Assembly (NCBI GenBank): GCA_014055495.1
Contig: WIAG01000005.1
Span: 1 to 64,000 of the forward strand
Origin: Nitrospira sp. CR1.2
GTDB taxonomy: Bacteria > Nitrospirota > Nitrospiria > Nitrospirales > Nitrospiraceae
Length of the DNA: 64,000 bases
Direction: 5' to 3'
The notes under the pieces are model-generated. The model ran no database searches. It had not been told where the DNA came from and saw only the letters and a list, made by a program, of their open reading frames with translations. Shown here in pieces: positions 55,378 to 63,811 of the stretch. The position numbers and the translations under genes are program-made. Each line of letters begins with the position of its first letter. Position 1 is the first letter of the stretch.

Positions 55378-56772
55378 TTAACGTTTTAACGATATGATCG
55401 TCTGCAACATCTCATCACTGGTGGTGATGAGCCGCGAGGCGGCTTGAAACGCCCGCTGATACTTCAACAAATTAATGAGCTCTTCATCCATGGACACACC
55501 GGAAATTTCCGCTCGATGTGCCAACAATTGGTCGTTCAAGATTTCCTGTCCCTGCAGGTCGCGCGTCGCGCCCTGCAGCGTCGCACCGAAACTCCCCGCC
55601 ATCGCGCTGTAATAGCTCTGAAACGTCGTGTTGCCCAACCCAGCCACGGCAGTGGTCTGGAGATCAGCCATGGCCAACGCATTCACATTGTTCCCCGGCA
55701 CGCCTGCGGCGGTCGAGGACGCGGCGATTTTTTGCCGATCGGTGAGCGCCATGCTGATCGTGCCGGCGGTGGTTCCCGAGGCCGTAAAAAAATCCTGCGT
55801 GGTGGAGCCATCCAGCCCGTAGCCCAGACGGTGTTGCGTGTTGACTTGCGACACAAGTTGCGACGTGAGCGTGTCCAAGGAGCTCTGCAACCCTGCGGCG
55901 GTGGTATCCCGCGCATCGAGCAGTCCCTTCAGACGGCCTCCGCTGATCGAGGACGTAATATCCGTGTTGGGACCGGTTCCGCCGTCGTACCGCACGTCGA
56001 GCAACCCACCGTTGGTCACGTCGGGAACGCCGGTGAGCTGGTACGCCGTGTGATCGGTCACCAGGATCTGTCCGATCCCGACAAACACCGTCACCTGCCC
56101 GCTTCCATCTTCGATCGACGAAATATCGATCAGACCGGCTAAGTCGTTCAAGAACCGGCCGCGCTGGTCTCGAAGGTCGTTTGCCTGTTGCCCGCTCACT
56201 TCGGTCAGCTTGATCTGGGCGTTCAAATCGGCAATCTTGCCGGCCAGCGCATTGATGTCGGTAATCCCGCTCTCAACCTGGCCATCGAGCGACAGACGTT
56301 GAGCCGACAGTTGGGAAGACGCCTGGTTCAATAGTTTGGTCAGTCCATCGGCCTTCGTCAGGAGCACGGTGCGCGCGGTCAGGTCCGCCGGATTGGTCGC
56401 CACATCCTGCAAGGCCTTAAAGAAATCGTTCAGCCCTGCCGCAATACCCTGGTCGTTCGAATCGTTGAACAGGATCTGGATTTGCGAGAGTGCCTTCTGG
56501 GATGCACCGAATTGCCCGATCCGTTCGCTGGAACCCAGCAACTGCTGTTCCACAAAGCTGTCGACGGAGCGGCGGATTTCCGCAACCTGAACGCCGGTTC
56601 CGATCTGGCCCGGGCGGCCGTTCTCGGGCAGGGTTTGGGTAAGCACAGCTTCCTGGCGTGAATAGCCGGGGGTGCTGACGTTGGCGATGTTCTGCCCCGT
56701 GACGGACATGGCGCGCTGGAAACTGGCCAGTGCATTGGAGCCCACACTGAATAAGCCGTTTAGTCCTGACAT
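55378..56772 (-). CDS. flgK: Flagellar hook-associated protein FlgK
   Basis: MSGLNGLFSVGSNALASFQRAMSVTGQNIANVSTPGYSRQEAVL...; SMDEELINLLKYQRAFQAASRLITTSDEMLQTIISLKR; start at ATG 56770-56772. Confidence 0.98.
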   Translation of the reverse strand: MSGLNGLFSVGSNALASFQRAMSVTGQNIANVSTPGYSRQEAVLTQTLPENGRPGQIGTGVQVAEIRRSVDSFVEQQLLGSSERIGQFGASQKALSQIQILFNDSNDQGIAAGLNDFFKALQDVATNPADLTARTVLLTKADGLTKLLNQASSQLSAQRLSLDGQVESGITDINALAGKIADLNAQIKLTEVSGQQANDLRDQRGRFLNDLAGLIDISSIEDGSGQVTVFVGIGQILVTDHTAYQLTGVPDVTNGGLLDVRYDGGTGPNTDITSSISGGRLKGLLDARDTTAAGLQSSLDTLTSQLVSQVNTQHRLGYGLDGSTTQDFFTASGTTAGTISMALTDRQKIAASSTAAGVPGNNVNALAMADLQTTAVAGLGNTTFQSYYSAMAGSFGATLQGATRDLQGQEILNDQLLAHRAEISGVSMDEELINLLKYQRAFQAASRLITTSDEMLQTIISLKR

Positions 56773-56783
56773 ACGATCACTCG

Positions 56784-57233
56784 TTATCCTTTGGCTCTCA
56801 CGAGGCCGGCGCCTGTCGCGACGGCTGCGCCGGACGACGAATAGAGGGCGGCCGACTCCGGGGAGTGTTGCCACCGCTTGAGCGCTCCGTGCAAGAAGTC
56901 GAGCGACTGCCCGATGAGAGTCGCGTTGAACCGATTTAATCGATCCGTTTCGCCGATCGCGGCCACCAACTCCTGCTCACGCCGATTCCGATCGGAAAGG
57001 CCGGCAACGGTCGTCGCTGAAACCGGTCTGGTCCGACGTTCCTGCTCCAGATCACGGATCTCATCTAATAATTGTGCTTTTCGCATCGTGACAGAGGTGA
57101 ACTGGCCGAACGACAGGCAGCGAATCGCCTCCTGCTCTTCACGCAACAATGACTGGAAGGCAAGGATCCGCTCGAGCATGCGCTGCATGAGCGCGTCGGA
57201 CTCGGTAGAGAGAACATGTGACACGGTCGACAC
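56784..57233 (-). CDS. flgN: FlgN-like flagellar chaperone
   Basis: 149 aa helical; LMQRMLERILAFQSLLREEQEAIRCLSFGQFTSVTMRKAQLLDEIRDLEQER; between flgM and flgK. Confidence 0.85.
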   Translation of the reverse strand: MSTVSHVLSTESDALMQRMLERILAFQSLLREEQEAIRCLSFGQFTSVTMRKAQLLDEIRDLEQERRTRPVSATTVAGLSDRNRREQELVAAIGETDRLNRFNATLIGQSLDFLHGALKRWQHSPESAALYSSSGAAVATGAGLVRAKG

Positions 57234-57309
57234 CTTGCCTCCTCCTCGACGATGGGGTTCCGGCCTACGAGGACATACGAGCGAAGGGGCCGATCGCCGG
57301 TGTGGTCGA

Positions 57310-57615
57310 CTACAGCACCGCGTCCGTCAAGACGTGACGGATCATGGAATCTGCAACCTTCTTTCCGTCGACGGTGTACGTACCCCCTTCGACCGACTGC
57401 TGAATCTGGCCGACTCTGGCATCACGTTCAGTATCCGGCTGTTCAGCTGCCGCCCTCAGGCGCTGGAGTTCTTTGGCACGCTCGGAAATCTGGACGCGGT
57501 CTTGTGACTGCGTCTGCTGAGATGCGGTCTTCTTATCGTGCGTCCGATCCGTTTCCTGAACGCCCAATAGAATTTTTGCGAGATCCGCCGCCCGGCCGTT
57601 GTTTGAGATCTCCAT
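57310..57615 (-). CDS. flgM: Anti-sigma-28 factor FlgM
   Basis: 101 aa; QSQDRVQISERAKELQRLRAAAEQPDTERDARVGQIQQSVEGGTYTVDGKKVADSMIRHVL. Confidence 0.94.
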   Translation of the reverse strand: MEISNNGRAADLAKILLGVQETDRTHDKKTASQQTQSQDRVQISERAKELQRLRAAAEQPDTERDARVGQIQQSVEGGTYTVDGKKVADSMIRHVLTDAVL

Positions 57616-57673
57616 AACTGCTTGTCCTCCCCTTGCCAGGGTGTTCCGAAAGGCTTTCCCCTAGTCGAGTACT

Positions 57674-57701
57674 CTATCGGCGGGGAAGGCAGGGAACTTT
57701 A
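57674..57701 (-). promoter_or_regulatory. Putative sigma-28 (FliA) promoter upstream of flgM
   Basis: Minus strand TAAAGTTC-N12-GCCGATAG (7/8 and 7/8 to consensus). Confidence 0.72.
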
Positions 57702-57716
57702 GGACAAACAGACGAA

Positions 57717-58046
57717 TCAGCGGTTTTTTTCCACGTAGGCATCCACAAAGGCCGTAATACCGATTCCTCCTGCCTGCGTGGCCAATTTGGCAATTTCCTG
57801 GTCGTAGAAGGAGTACCAGACCTGCTCTCCCTTCCGATCCAGAAGCCCTTTCGGCACAGTTTCTCGCATGTTTTTAATGAGATACGAGATAAAATAGGCT
57901 TCGAATTCCTGCCCGGCTTTATGTAGAGCCGAGGGGGATGTCTGTGTAATCCGGCCCTGACCCTCCGTATGCTCCAGCCCGGCCGGTTGCGTGGCGGACA
58001 TCTTCGCCAGATCCATTTGTCCGGCCAAAAAATCTCGTATTTCCAT
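57717..58046 (-). CDS. flgJ: FlgJ N-terminal-type rod-binding protein
   Basis: 109 aa; LHKAGQEFEAYFISYLIKNMRETVPKGLLDRKGEQVWYSFYDQEIAKLATQAGGIGITAFV; no muramidase domain. Confidence 0.9.
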   Translation of the reverse strand: MEIRDFLAGQMDLAKMSATQPAGLEHTEGQGRITQTSPSALHKAGQEFEAYFISYLIKNMRETVPKGLLDRKGEQVWYSFYDQEIAKLATQAGGIGITAFVDAYVEKNR

Positions 58047-58065
58047 AGCGTTATAGGATCATCTC

Positions 58066-59376
58066 TTACACAATCTCAAGATTCGCTTGAAGAGCACCGG
58101 CAGCCCGGAGGGCCGACAAGATCGCGACAAGATCCCGGGGTGTTACCCCGACGGCATTCAGTGCCCGCACGACTTCCCCAAGGGTGACCGTCTGATCCAC
58201 GACGATGAGACGCGACTCCTGTTCGGCAACCTCGGTCTGGACGTCTGGCGTGACGGTGGTCTGCCCCTGAGTCGAACCGATCACCGGAGCCGGAGGCTGC
58301 GACACGTTCAGGGTGTTCTTCACAGAGATCGTGAGGTTCCCATGCGAAATCGCGCAGGTAGAAAGCCGCACGTGCTCGCCGAGGACGACGGTGCCGGTGC
58401 GTTCGTTCACCACTACTTTCGCGGCGACGTCGACGCTGACATCCAGACCTTCCATCGTGGCGATGTATTCCACCACCCGACCGTGAAACGATGAGGGCAG
58501 CGTGGTCTTGACCAGGCCTGCATTCACCGGCACTGCCGTGCCCTTGCCGAAGGTCCCGTCGATCGCTTCCGCCGTACGAATGGCTGTGGTGAAGTCCGGG
58601 TGCCGCAGTAATACGGACACGGTGTCCCAGGTGTCGATATCCACGGTGACTTCCTTCTCCACGATGGCGCCGGCGGGAACCACACCGGCCGCCTGATGAT
58701 TTTTCGTGACCGTCGCCCCGCCCGCTCCTCCGGTGCCTCCCAGAAACCCGCCGATGGAGACGGGCCCTTGCGCCACGGCAAAGACTTGCTGGTTCGGCGC
58801 TTTCAACGGGGTCGAAAGCAAGGTCCCGCCTTGCAGACTCTTCGCATTCGCCATCGAGGAGACCACGGCGTCGAGCGTCATCCCGGGCTTCACAAACGGC
58901 GGCAACTTGGCCGTGACCATCACCGATGCAATGTTGCGCGTCAGCAATTGGATGGGGTCGATCACCAGGTTGATGCCCATCTTATTCAACATGGACATCA
59001 TGGCTTGAATGGTAAACTGTCCGCCGATGACCTGATCGCCGGTGCGGTCGAGGCCGACGACCAAGCCATACCCGATCAATTGGTTTTCCCGCACGCCTTC
59101 GATGGTGGCCACATCCTTCACGCGCACCGCGTGGGCCATCGACACGCTGAAGAGCGAGACCGTCAAAAAGGCAAGCATCCCGACCGCGGTTCGACGAAAC
59201 CACGCGTTGATCGGTGCCCGTGGCGCGGCGGCGGGAGCGGCTTTCGGCTGAGGGGGCATCCAGGAGCGCGTCAATTGCTCCGGATCCACGGCCGGCGTCC
59301 GCAGCACGCCGCTGGACATCATCAGACGAAAACTTTGCATGATCATCGCCCGTTGCTGTTTACGTGGCATCGACAT
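58066..59376 (-). CDS. flgI: Flagellar P-ring protein FlgI
   Basis: 436 aa; VRVKDVATIEGVRENQLIGYGLVVGLDRTGDQVIGGQFTIQAMMSMLNKMGINLV.... Confidence 0.97.
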   Translation of the reverse strand: MSMPRKQQRAMIMQSFRLMMSSGVLRTPAVDPEQLTRSWMPPQPKAAPAAAPRAPINAWFRRTAVGMLAFLTVSLFSVSMAHAVRVKDVATIEGVRENQLIGYGLVVGLDRTGDQVIGGQFTIQAMMSMLNKMGINLVIDPIQLLTRNIASVMVTAKLPPFVKPGMTLDAVVSSMANAKSLQGGTLLSTPLKAPNQQVFAVAQGPVSIGGFLGGTGGAGGATVTKNHQAAGVVPAGAIVEKEVTVDIDTWDTVSVLLRHPDFTTAIRTAEAIDGTFGKGTAVPVNAGLVKTTLPSSFHGRVVEYIATMEGLDVSVDVAAKVVVNERTGTVVLGEHVRLSTCAISHGNLTISVKNTLNVSQPPAPVIGSTQGQTTVTPDVQTEVAEQESRLIVVDQTVTLGEVVRALNAVGVTPRDLVAILSALRAAGALQANLEIV

Positions 59377-59419
59377 GATGGCTCCTGTCCCGCTTCACAC
59401 TCTTGCCCTGATCCTGCGA

Positions 59420-60190
59420 TCAGAACGGATACACCCAGTCCAGTATTCTCACCAACCAGCCCGGCCGTTGGACATCGTCGACAACCCCGAGCCCGGAGTA
59501 TTCAATCTTGGCATCGGCGATCGCGCTGGATTGCACGGTATTTTTGGTGTTCACGTCGACTCGTCGGACAATGCCGCCGATCGTCATGATCTGCCGCTCC
59601 GAGTTGACGGTGACCTCGCGACGTCCCTCGATCCGGAGGTCGCCGTTCGGGAGGACTTCAGTCACAGTGGCGGAAATCGTTCCGGTCAACGTATCCTCGC
59701 GGTTGGTCGCCCCTTTCCCGCCGAATTTATTCTTTGCGCTCGCGTCGATGCCGAATCCACGTTTGGCCTCTCCGCCCAACCGGATTCCAGGAAGACCGAG
59801 GTACCCCATGCCGGTCCCGCCGAAGCCGTTGGAAATCGTGGAGTCCTTCTCCGCGCTCGTGTCTGCGCTCTTCGACCCCTTGTGTTTTTCAGAGATCAAA
59901 ATCGTGATGATGTCGCCCGCCCGCATCGCCCGCAGGTCTTCATAGAGGTACGCGCGACCGTTTTCCTCCTGCCACAGCGACCCCGTCGTCTTCGGCGGCG
60001 GCAGTTTCGCCACTTCGGTTTTGCTCGGCTTCGCGGCCGGCGAACTCGAACAGCCGGTGACGACGCAGAGCGTCAGGCCGCACAGCAGCCAGCCGACCCG
60101 GCGGGACTCGGCGCAGCATAGGTTAAAAGCTGACACGGACCACCCCCGGAGCGACGACCGTCGCCCGCAAATCCTTCCCGGAATCGACAT
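59420..60190 (-). CDS. flgH: Flagellar L-ring lipoprotein FlgH (true start uncertain; GTG at 60134-60136 possible)
   Basis: LCVVTGCSSSPAAKPSKTEVAKLPPPKTTGSLWQEENGRAYLYEDLRAMRAGDIITILISEKHKGSKSADTSAEKDS...; ORF-track start overlaps flgA by 68 nt. Confidence 0.93.
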   Translation of the reverse strand: MSIPGRICGRRSSLRGWSVSAFNLCCAESRRVGWLLCGLTLCVVTGCSSSPAAKPSKTEVAKLPPPKTTGSLWQEENGRAYLYEDLRAMRAGDIITILISEKHKGSKSADTSAEKDSTISNGFGGTGMGYLGLPGIRLGGEAKRGFGIDASAKNKFGGKGATNREDTLTGTISATVTEVLPNGDLRIEGRREVTVNSERQIMTIGGIVRRVDVNTKNTVQSSAIADAKIEYSGLGVVDDVQRPGWLVRILDWVYPF

Positions 60191-60929
60191 TCGAGACGGT
60201 AATGGTTTGCCCTACCTCACCGTGCGACTTGGTCACACCGACGGTTTGGATCGACAGCCCTCCCTGGCGCGCTTCAATCGTGACCCGGTCGCCTTTGCGA
60301 ACGGCAAAGGGGCGACGGACCGAGGTGAGCCTGATCGCATTCTGCGGCGGCAACGGGCGAATGGCGGCTTTCCCGATGACGTCGGCCGGATTGGTCGCAA
60401 AGGGTTGCTTCAAGTCGAACAGCACAATCCGCTCGATGGTGACGTCGTCGACCGCAATCTCCTCATCGACCTTGATGGCACGCACCGGGACCACCACATC
60501 GACCAGGGCGGCCACATCGGCGGTGGCATCGACGGTCTTGATGAAGCGTCCGTTCACCGCCAGATGAATCTGAAACACGCGCCGGCCGAGCGGTTCGTCC
60601 GACCGACCGCCGCCGACCTGCAAGTCGAGGGTCCCTGCCGGCACCACTATCGGCTCTTGCGGCTCCCCCAGCATCACCTGACAATCGGCGGCCCGGCCTG
60701 CGAGTTCCCGCTTCACGAAATCGTGAATGACGCCTCGCAGCTGCTCCGGATAGATCAGACGTTTTCCGCGCGCGTGCGGCTGTGCCTGCGCGCTGTGGAC
60801 CAACGCTTCGTGTACGCGAAATAACGGCCGGACCGGAGTCCGCTCTCCTGCCGATACAGGCAGGACCATGCCGATCGCGAGACTGAGCGTCACAACTGTG
60901 ATGAGGCCGACTCGATTCACGGATATCAC
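60123..60929 (-). CDS. flgA: Flagellar P-ring assembly chaperone FlgA
   Basis: 268 aa; SAF domain: VVPVRAIKVDEEIAVDDVTIERIVLFDLKQPFATNPADVIGKAAIRPLPPQNAIRLTSVRRPFAVRKGDRVTIEARQGGLSIQTVGV. Confidence 0.95.
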   Translation of the reverse strand: MISVNRVGLITVVTLSLAIGMVLPVSAGERTPVRPLFRVHEALVHSAQAQPHARGKRLIYPEQLRGVIHDFVKRELAGRAADCQVMLGEPQEPIVVPAGTLDLQVGGGRSDEPLGRRVFQIHLAVNGRFIKTVDATADVAALVDVVVPVRAIKVDEEIAVDDVTIERIVLFDLKQPFATNPADVIGKAAIRPLPPQNAIRLTSVRRPFAVRKGDRVTIEARQGGLSIQTVGVTKSHGEVGQTITVSNVDSGKDLRATVVAPGVVRVSF

Positions 60930-60953
60930 CCTTCGTTGAAGGTGCGGCGCCGA

Positions 60954-61745
60954 TTACCGGCGTAGATTGTTGGCGATCTGCATCATTTCATCGGATGCCT
61001 GGATCGTCTTCGAGTTAATTTCGTAACTCCGTTGAGCGATGATCATGTTGACCATTTCTTCCGCCAGGTTGACGTTCGAACTTTCCAGGAATCCCTGCTG
61101 CAAGGTGCCGAAACCGGTCGAGAATCCGCCGGTTCCCTGCTGCGCCGGGCCGGAGGCAAAGCTGTCCAGGAACAGATTGCTGCCCATCGCCACCAGGCCG
61201 GAGGGATTGTCGAACCGCACAAGCTGAATCTGACCCACCTGTGAAGCTTGAGTCACACCGGGAAGCAGCACGGAGACGGTGCCGTCCTGACCGATGTCGA
61301 TCTTCAGCGCGCCGGAGGGAATCGTGATGACGGGAGTGAGTTGGTCGCCGTCGCCGGTCACGAGGTTGCCGACGTTATCGCGCTTGAACGAGCCGTTGCG
61401 CGTATACATGATCGTTCCATCCGGTCTGGCAACCTGGAAAAAGCCGGCGCCGTCGATGGCCAGATCGAGATCGTTACTCGTCTGCCGCATGTTGCCCTGC
61501 ATCCACTCTTTGGCCACGGTGATGGGACGCACGCCGCCGCCCACCTGCACACCGACGGGAAACACACCGACATTGGACGCGTTGGTGCCGGGCAACCGTT
61601 GGATTTGATACAGCAGGTCGCCGAATTCCGCACGGCTGCGCTTGAACGCGTTGGTGTTGACGTTCGCAAGGTTGTTGGCGATGGTGTCGACGTTGAGCTG
61701 CTGAGCCGTCATGCCCGTCGCTGCTGTCCACATTGCGCGAATCAT
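60954..61745 (-). CDS. flgG: Flagellar distal rod protein FlgG
   Basis: 263 aa; MIRAMWTAATGMTAQQLNVDTIANNLANVNTNAFKRSRAEFGDLLYQ...; EEMVNMIIAQRSYEINSKTIQASDEMMQIANNLRR. Confidence 0.98.
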   Translation of the reverse strand: MIRAMWTAATGMTAQQLNVDTIANNLANVNTNAFKRSRAEFGDLLYQIQRLPGTNASNVGVFPVGVQVGGGVRPITVAKEWMQGNMRQTSNDLDLAIDGAGFFQVARPDGTIMYTRNGSFKRDNVGNLVTGDGDQLTPVITIPSGALKIDIGQDGTVSVLLPGVTQASQVGQIQLVRFDNPSGLVAMGSNLFLDSFASGPAQQGTGGFSTGFGTLQQGFLESSNVNLAEEMVNMIIAQRSYEINSKTIQASDEMMQIANNLRR

Positions 61746-61758
61746 AGCACTCCTCCTC

Positions 61759-62523
61759 TTACACCCGACCCAGATCCTGAATCGCCGTCTCCGTCATACG
61801 ATCGAGTGTTTGAATCAGCTTCTGCGCCGACTCATAACTCCGCATGCCCTGAATCATCTTGACCATCTCGGTCAATGAATTGACGTTGGATTCTTCGATG
61901 TGCCCCGGTTGAAGCCGTGGCTTCGCGACGGTGGTCGGTTTGCCCCCGGCGAACAGACCTTCCGCGTACTTCTGCGGCATGTCCGATTCCGGAAATTCGA
62001 CCACCTTGATGGTGCCGATGGTGTTCCCGTCGACCTGAATCGCGCCTTCGGTATTGATCTGGATATTCCCCGGTGGAACCGTGATCTCCCCTTTCGTGCC
62101 CATCACAGGCTGTCCGAGGTTCGTCACCAATCGGCGCTTGCTGTCGAGAGAGAAGATGCCGTTGCGGGTATACCCGGCCCCGTCGGGAGTTTTGACCTCA
62201 AAAAACCCGTCGGTCTGAATGGCGACATCGAGCGGATTTCCGGTGATACGGATGCGGCCCGGCTCAAACGTAGTGCGCACACCATGCGCCTCCGCAAACA
62301 CCCGTTCGCTCGGACCGGCAGGACGTGTGGAGATTGTCGACACGATCCCCGGTGCGGAACCGCCCATTCCACTCGAGCTCGCGCGGGCAAAGAGGCCGCG
62401 GAACCCTTGTTGATCCTGTTTGAAACCGGCCGTATTGACGTTCGCCAAATTGTTGGCGAATACCTGGAGTTGCTTTTCTTGAGCAACTGCGCCGGAAAGA
62501 ATGGGATAGACGGCTCGATTCAT
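61759..62523 (-). CDS. flgF: Flagellar rod protein FlgF
   Basis: MNRAVYPILSGAVAQEKQLQVFANNLANVNTAGFKQDQQGFRGLFA...; start at internal ATG of ORF 61759..62574. Confidence 0.95.
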   Translation of the reverse strand: MNRAVYPILSGAVAQEKQLQVFANNLANVNTAGFKQDQQGFRGLFARASSSGMGGSAPGIVSTISTRPAGPSERVFAEAHGVRTTFEPGRIRITGNPLDVAIQTDGFFEVKTPDGAGYTRNGIFSLDSKRRLVTNLGQPVMGTKGEITVPPGNIQINTEGAIQVDGNTIGTIKVVEFPESDMPQKYAEGLFAGGKPTTVAKPRLQPGHIEESNVNSLTEMVKMIQGMRSYESAQKLIQTLDRMTETAIQDLGRV

Positions 62524-62564
62524 GTGTTTTTGTCGTTCCTTCCTGATGCTCCACCGGGAGAGAT

Positions 62565-62580
62565 AGCAATGCACATGCCA
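62565..62580 (-). promoter_or_regulatory. Putative sigma-54 (-24/-12) promoter upstream of flgF
   Basis: Minus strand TGGCATGTGCATTGCT, full match to TGGCAYRNNNNTTGCW, about 42 nt upstream of the flgF ATG. Confidence 0.75.
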
Positions 62581-62793
62581 TTTCTCTCAGGCGATGTTCG
62601 CAACAGGTGTGCGATCGCGATCCGAAAGAAAATGTGAACGATTGCCGGTAGATGTGCGTGGAACGGCAGCGACGGACGCAGATGAGGCGCGTGCGTGAGC
62701 CCAGCGGAGGCCGTCAAGGAATGAAGCGATGGGGAACTCTTTGCCGGTGACTAGGAAAGTCCTGCCTACAAATGCGGAGAACGACGCGGCACG

Positions 62794-63672
62794 TCAGGCG
62801 GCAATCGTGGAAGTCGAATCGGAGGTCGACGTCTCAGGCGTACCGGCAACCCCGCTGAGACTGTCGCCGGCTCCATGCGTGCGTTCCATGGCGTGCAGGG
62901 CAGCATCGACCAACCCATGGGCATCGTGTCCATCACGGCTGGAGAGAGCGATGCCGATGCGGCTGCTGAGGAGTAGCTCATGGCGATCGAGGGTGACCGG
63001 ATGGGCGATCGTGCACTGCATCTTCTTCGCAATCGCCAGGACCTCCTCCGACCCCGTCACATGCTCCAACAGAACCGCAAACCGCGCGTCCGCAAGCCTC
63101 GCGACCACGTCGGTCGTCTTCACCGCGCTCTTCACGCGTGCGGCCTGCACACGGTACATCAAATTCCTGTTGAGCATCGCATAGGCGTCGGTTTCAGGGG
63201 TGAAGTGCTCAAGCTCAATCACCAGAACGGCTGCCTGCCCTTCTTCCTTCTGAGCCCGGATCAGGGCCTGGCTTAAGAGGGCGAGAAACAAGCGATGCAT
63301 CGGCAACCCCGTCACCGCGTCGTACGTGTACGCCGCGCCGACCAACGAGATCGGCGCCGCCGTATCCGTAGCGGAATCAGTCCCGTGGTTGCGTGCGGTC
63401 CAGTTGGCCGCCCCGAAAATCATGACGGACACGACCACTCCCAGCATGACCATGAGTGGATACGCGGTCAATGCCGAAAGGGTGAGGAGCCCTACCGACG
63501 CGGTCCAGTACAACCCGCCCGCCATAAACAGGACACAGGCCACGACGCCGAACCTGGCGGCATCGTTCGAACCTGCATGGCTGAGGGACTCCGTTCCATG
63601 GACAGCCCTCGATCCGTTGGCGTTGCGGCTGTCGATGGAGGTAGATGGGGACGCGTTCATAGACGCAGGCAT
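62794..63672 (-). CDS. Membrane protein with degenerate GGDEF domain
   Basis: 292 aa; two N-terminal hydrophobic segments; YDAVTGLPMHRLFLALLSQALIRAQ...RLADARFAVLLEHV, with GGDEF replaced by ADARF. Confidence 0.8.
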   Translation of the reverse strand: MPASMNASPSTSIDSRNANGSRAVHGTESLSHAGSNDAARFGVVACVLFMAGGLYWTASVGLLTLSALTAYPLMVMLGVVVSVMIFGAANWTARNHGTDSATDTAAPISLVGAAYTYDAVTGLPMHRLFLALLSQALIRAQKEEGQAAVLVIELEHFTPETDAYAMLNRNLMYRVQAARVKSAVKTTDVVARLADARFAVLLEHVTGSEEVLAIAKKMQCTIAHPVTLDRHELLLSSRIGIALSSRDGHDAHGLVDAALHAMERTHGAGDSLSGVAGTPETSTSDSTSTIAA

Positions 63673-63709
63673 CCAGGATTGATGGCTGATGCGCTACAAG
63701 GTCTAGACG

Positions 63710-63737
63710 ATATCGGAGGAGTCTCGGGGAAACTGTA
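63710..63737 (-). promoter_or_regulatory. Putative sigma-28-like promoter upstream of degenerate GGDEF gene
   Basis: Minus strand TACAGTTT-N12-TCCGATAT. Confidence 0.5.
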
Positions 63738-63811
63738 GGAATGCCGCTGCACGACCCTGTCGGTAAAGCCGGCGACGGACAGGAACGTAAACCAGCGTTT
63801 ACAGCGGGAGG

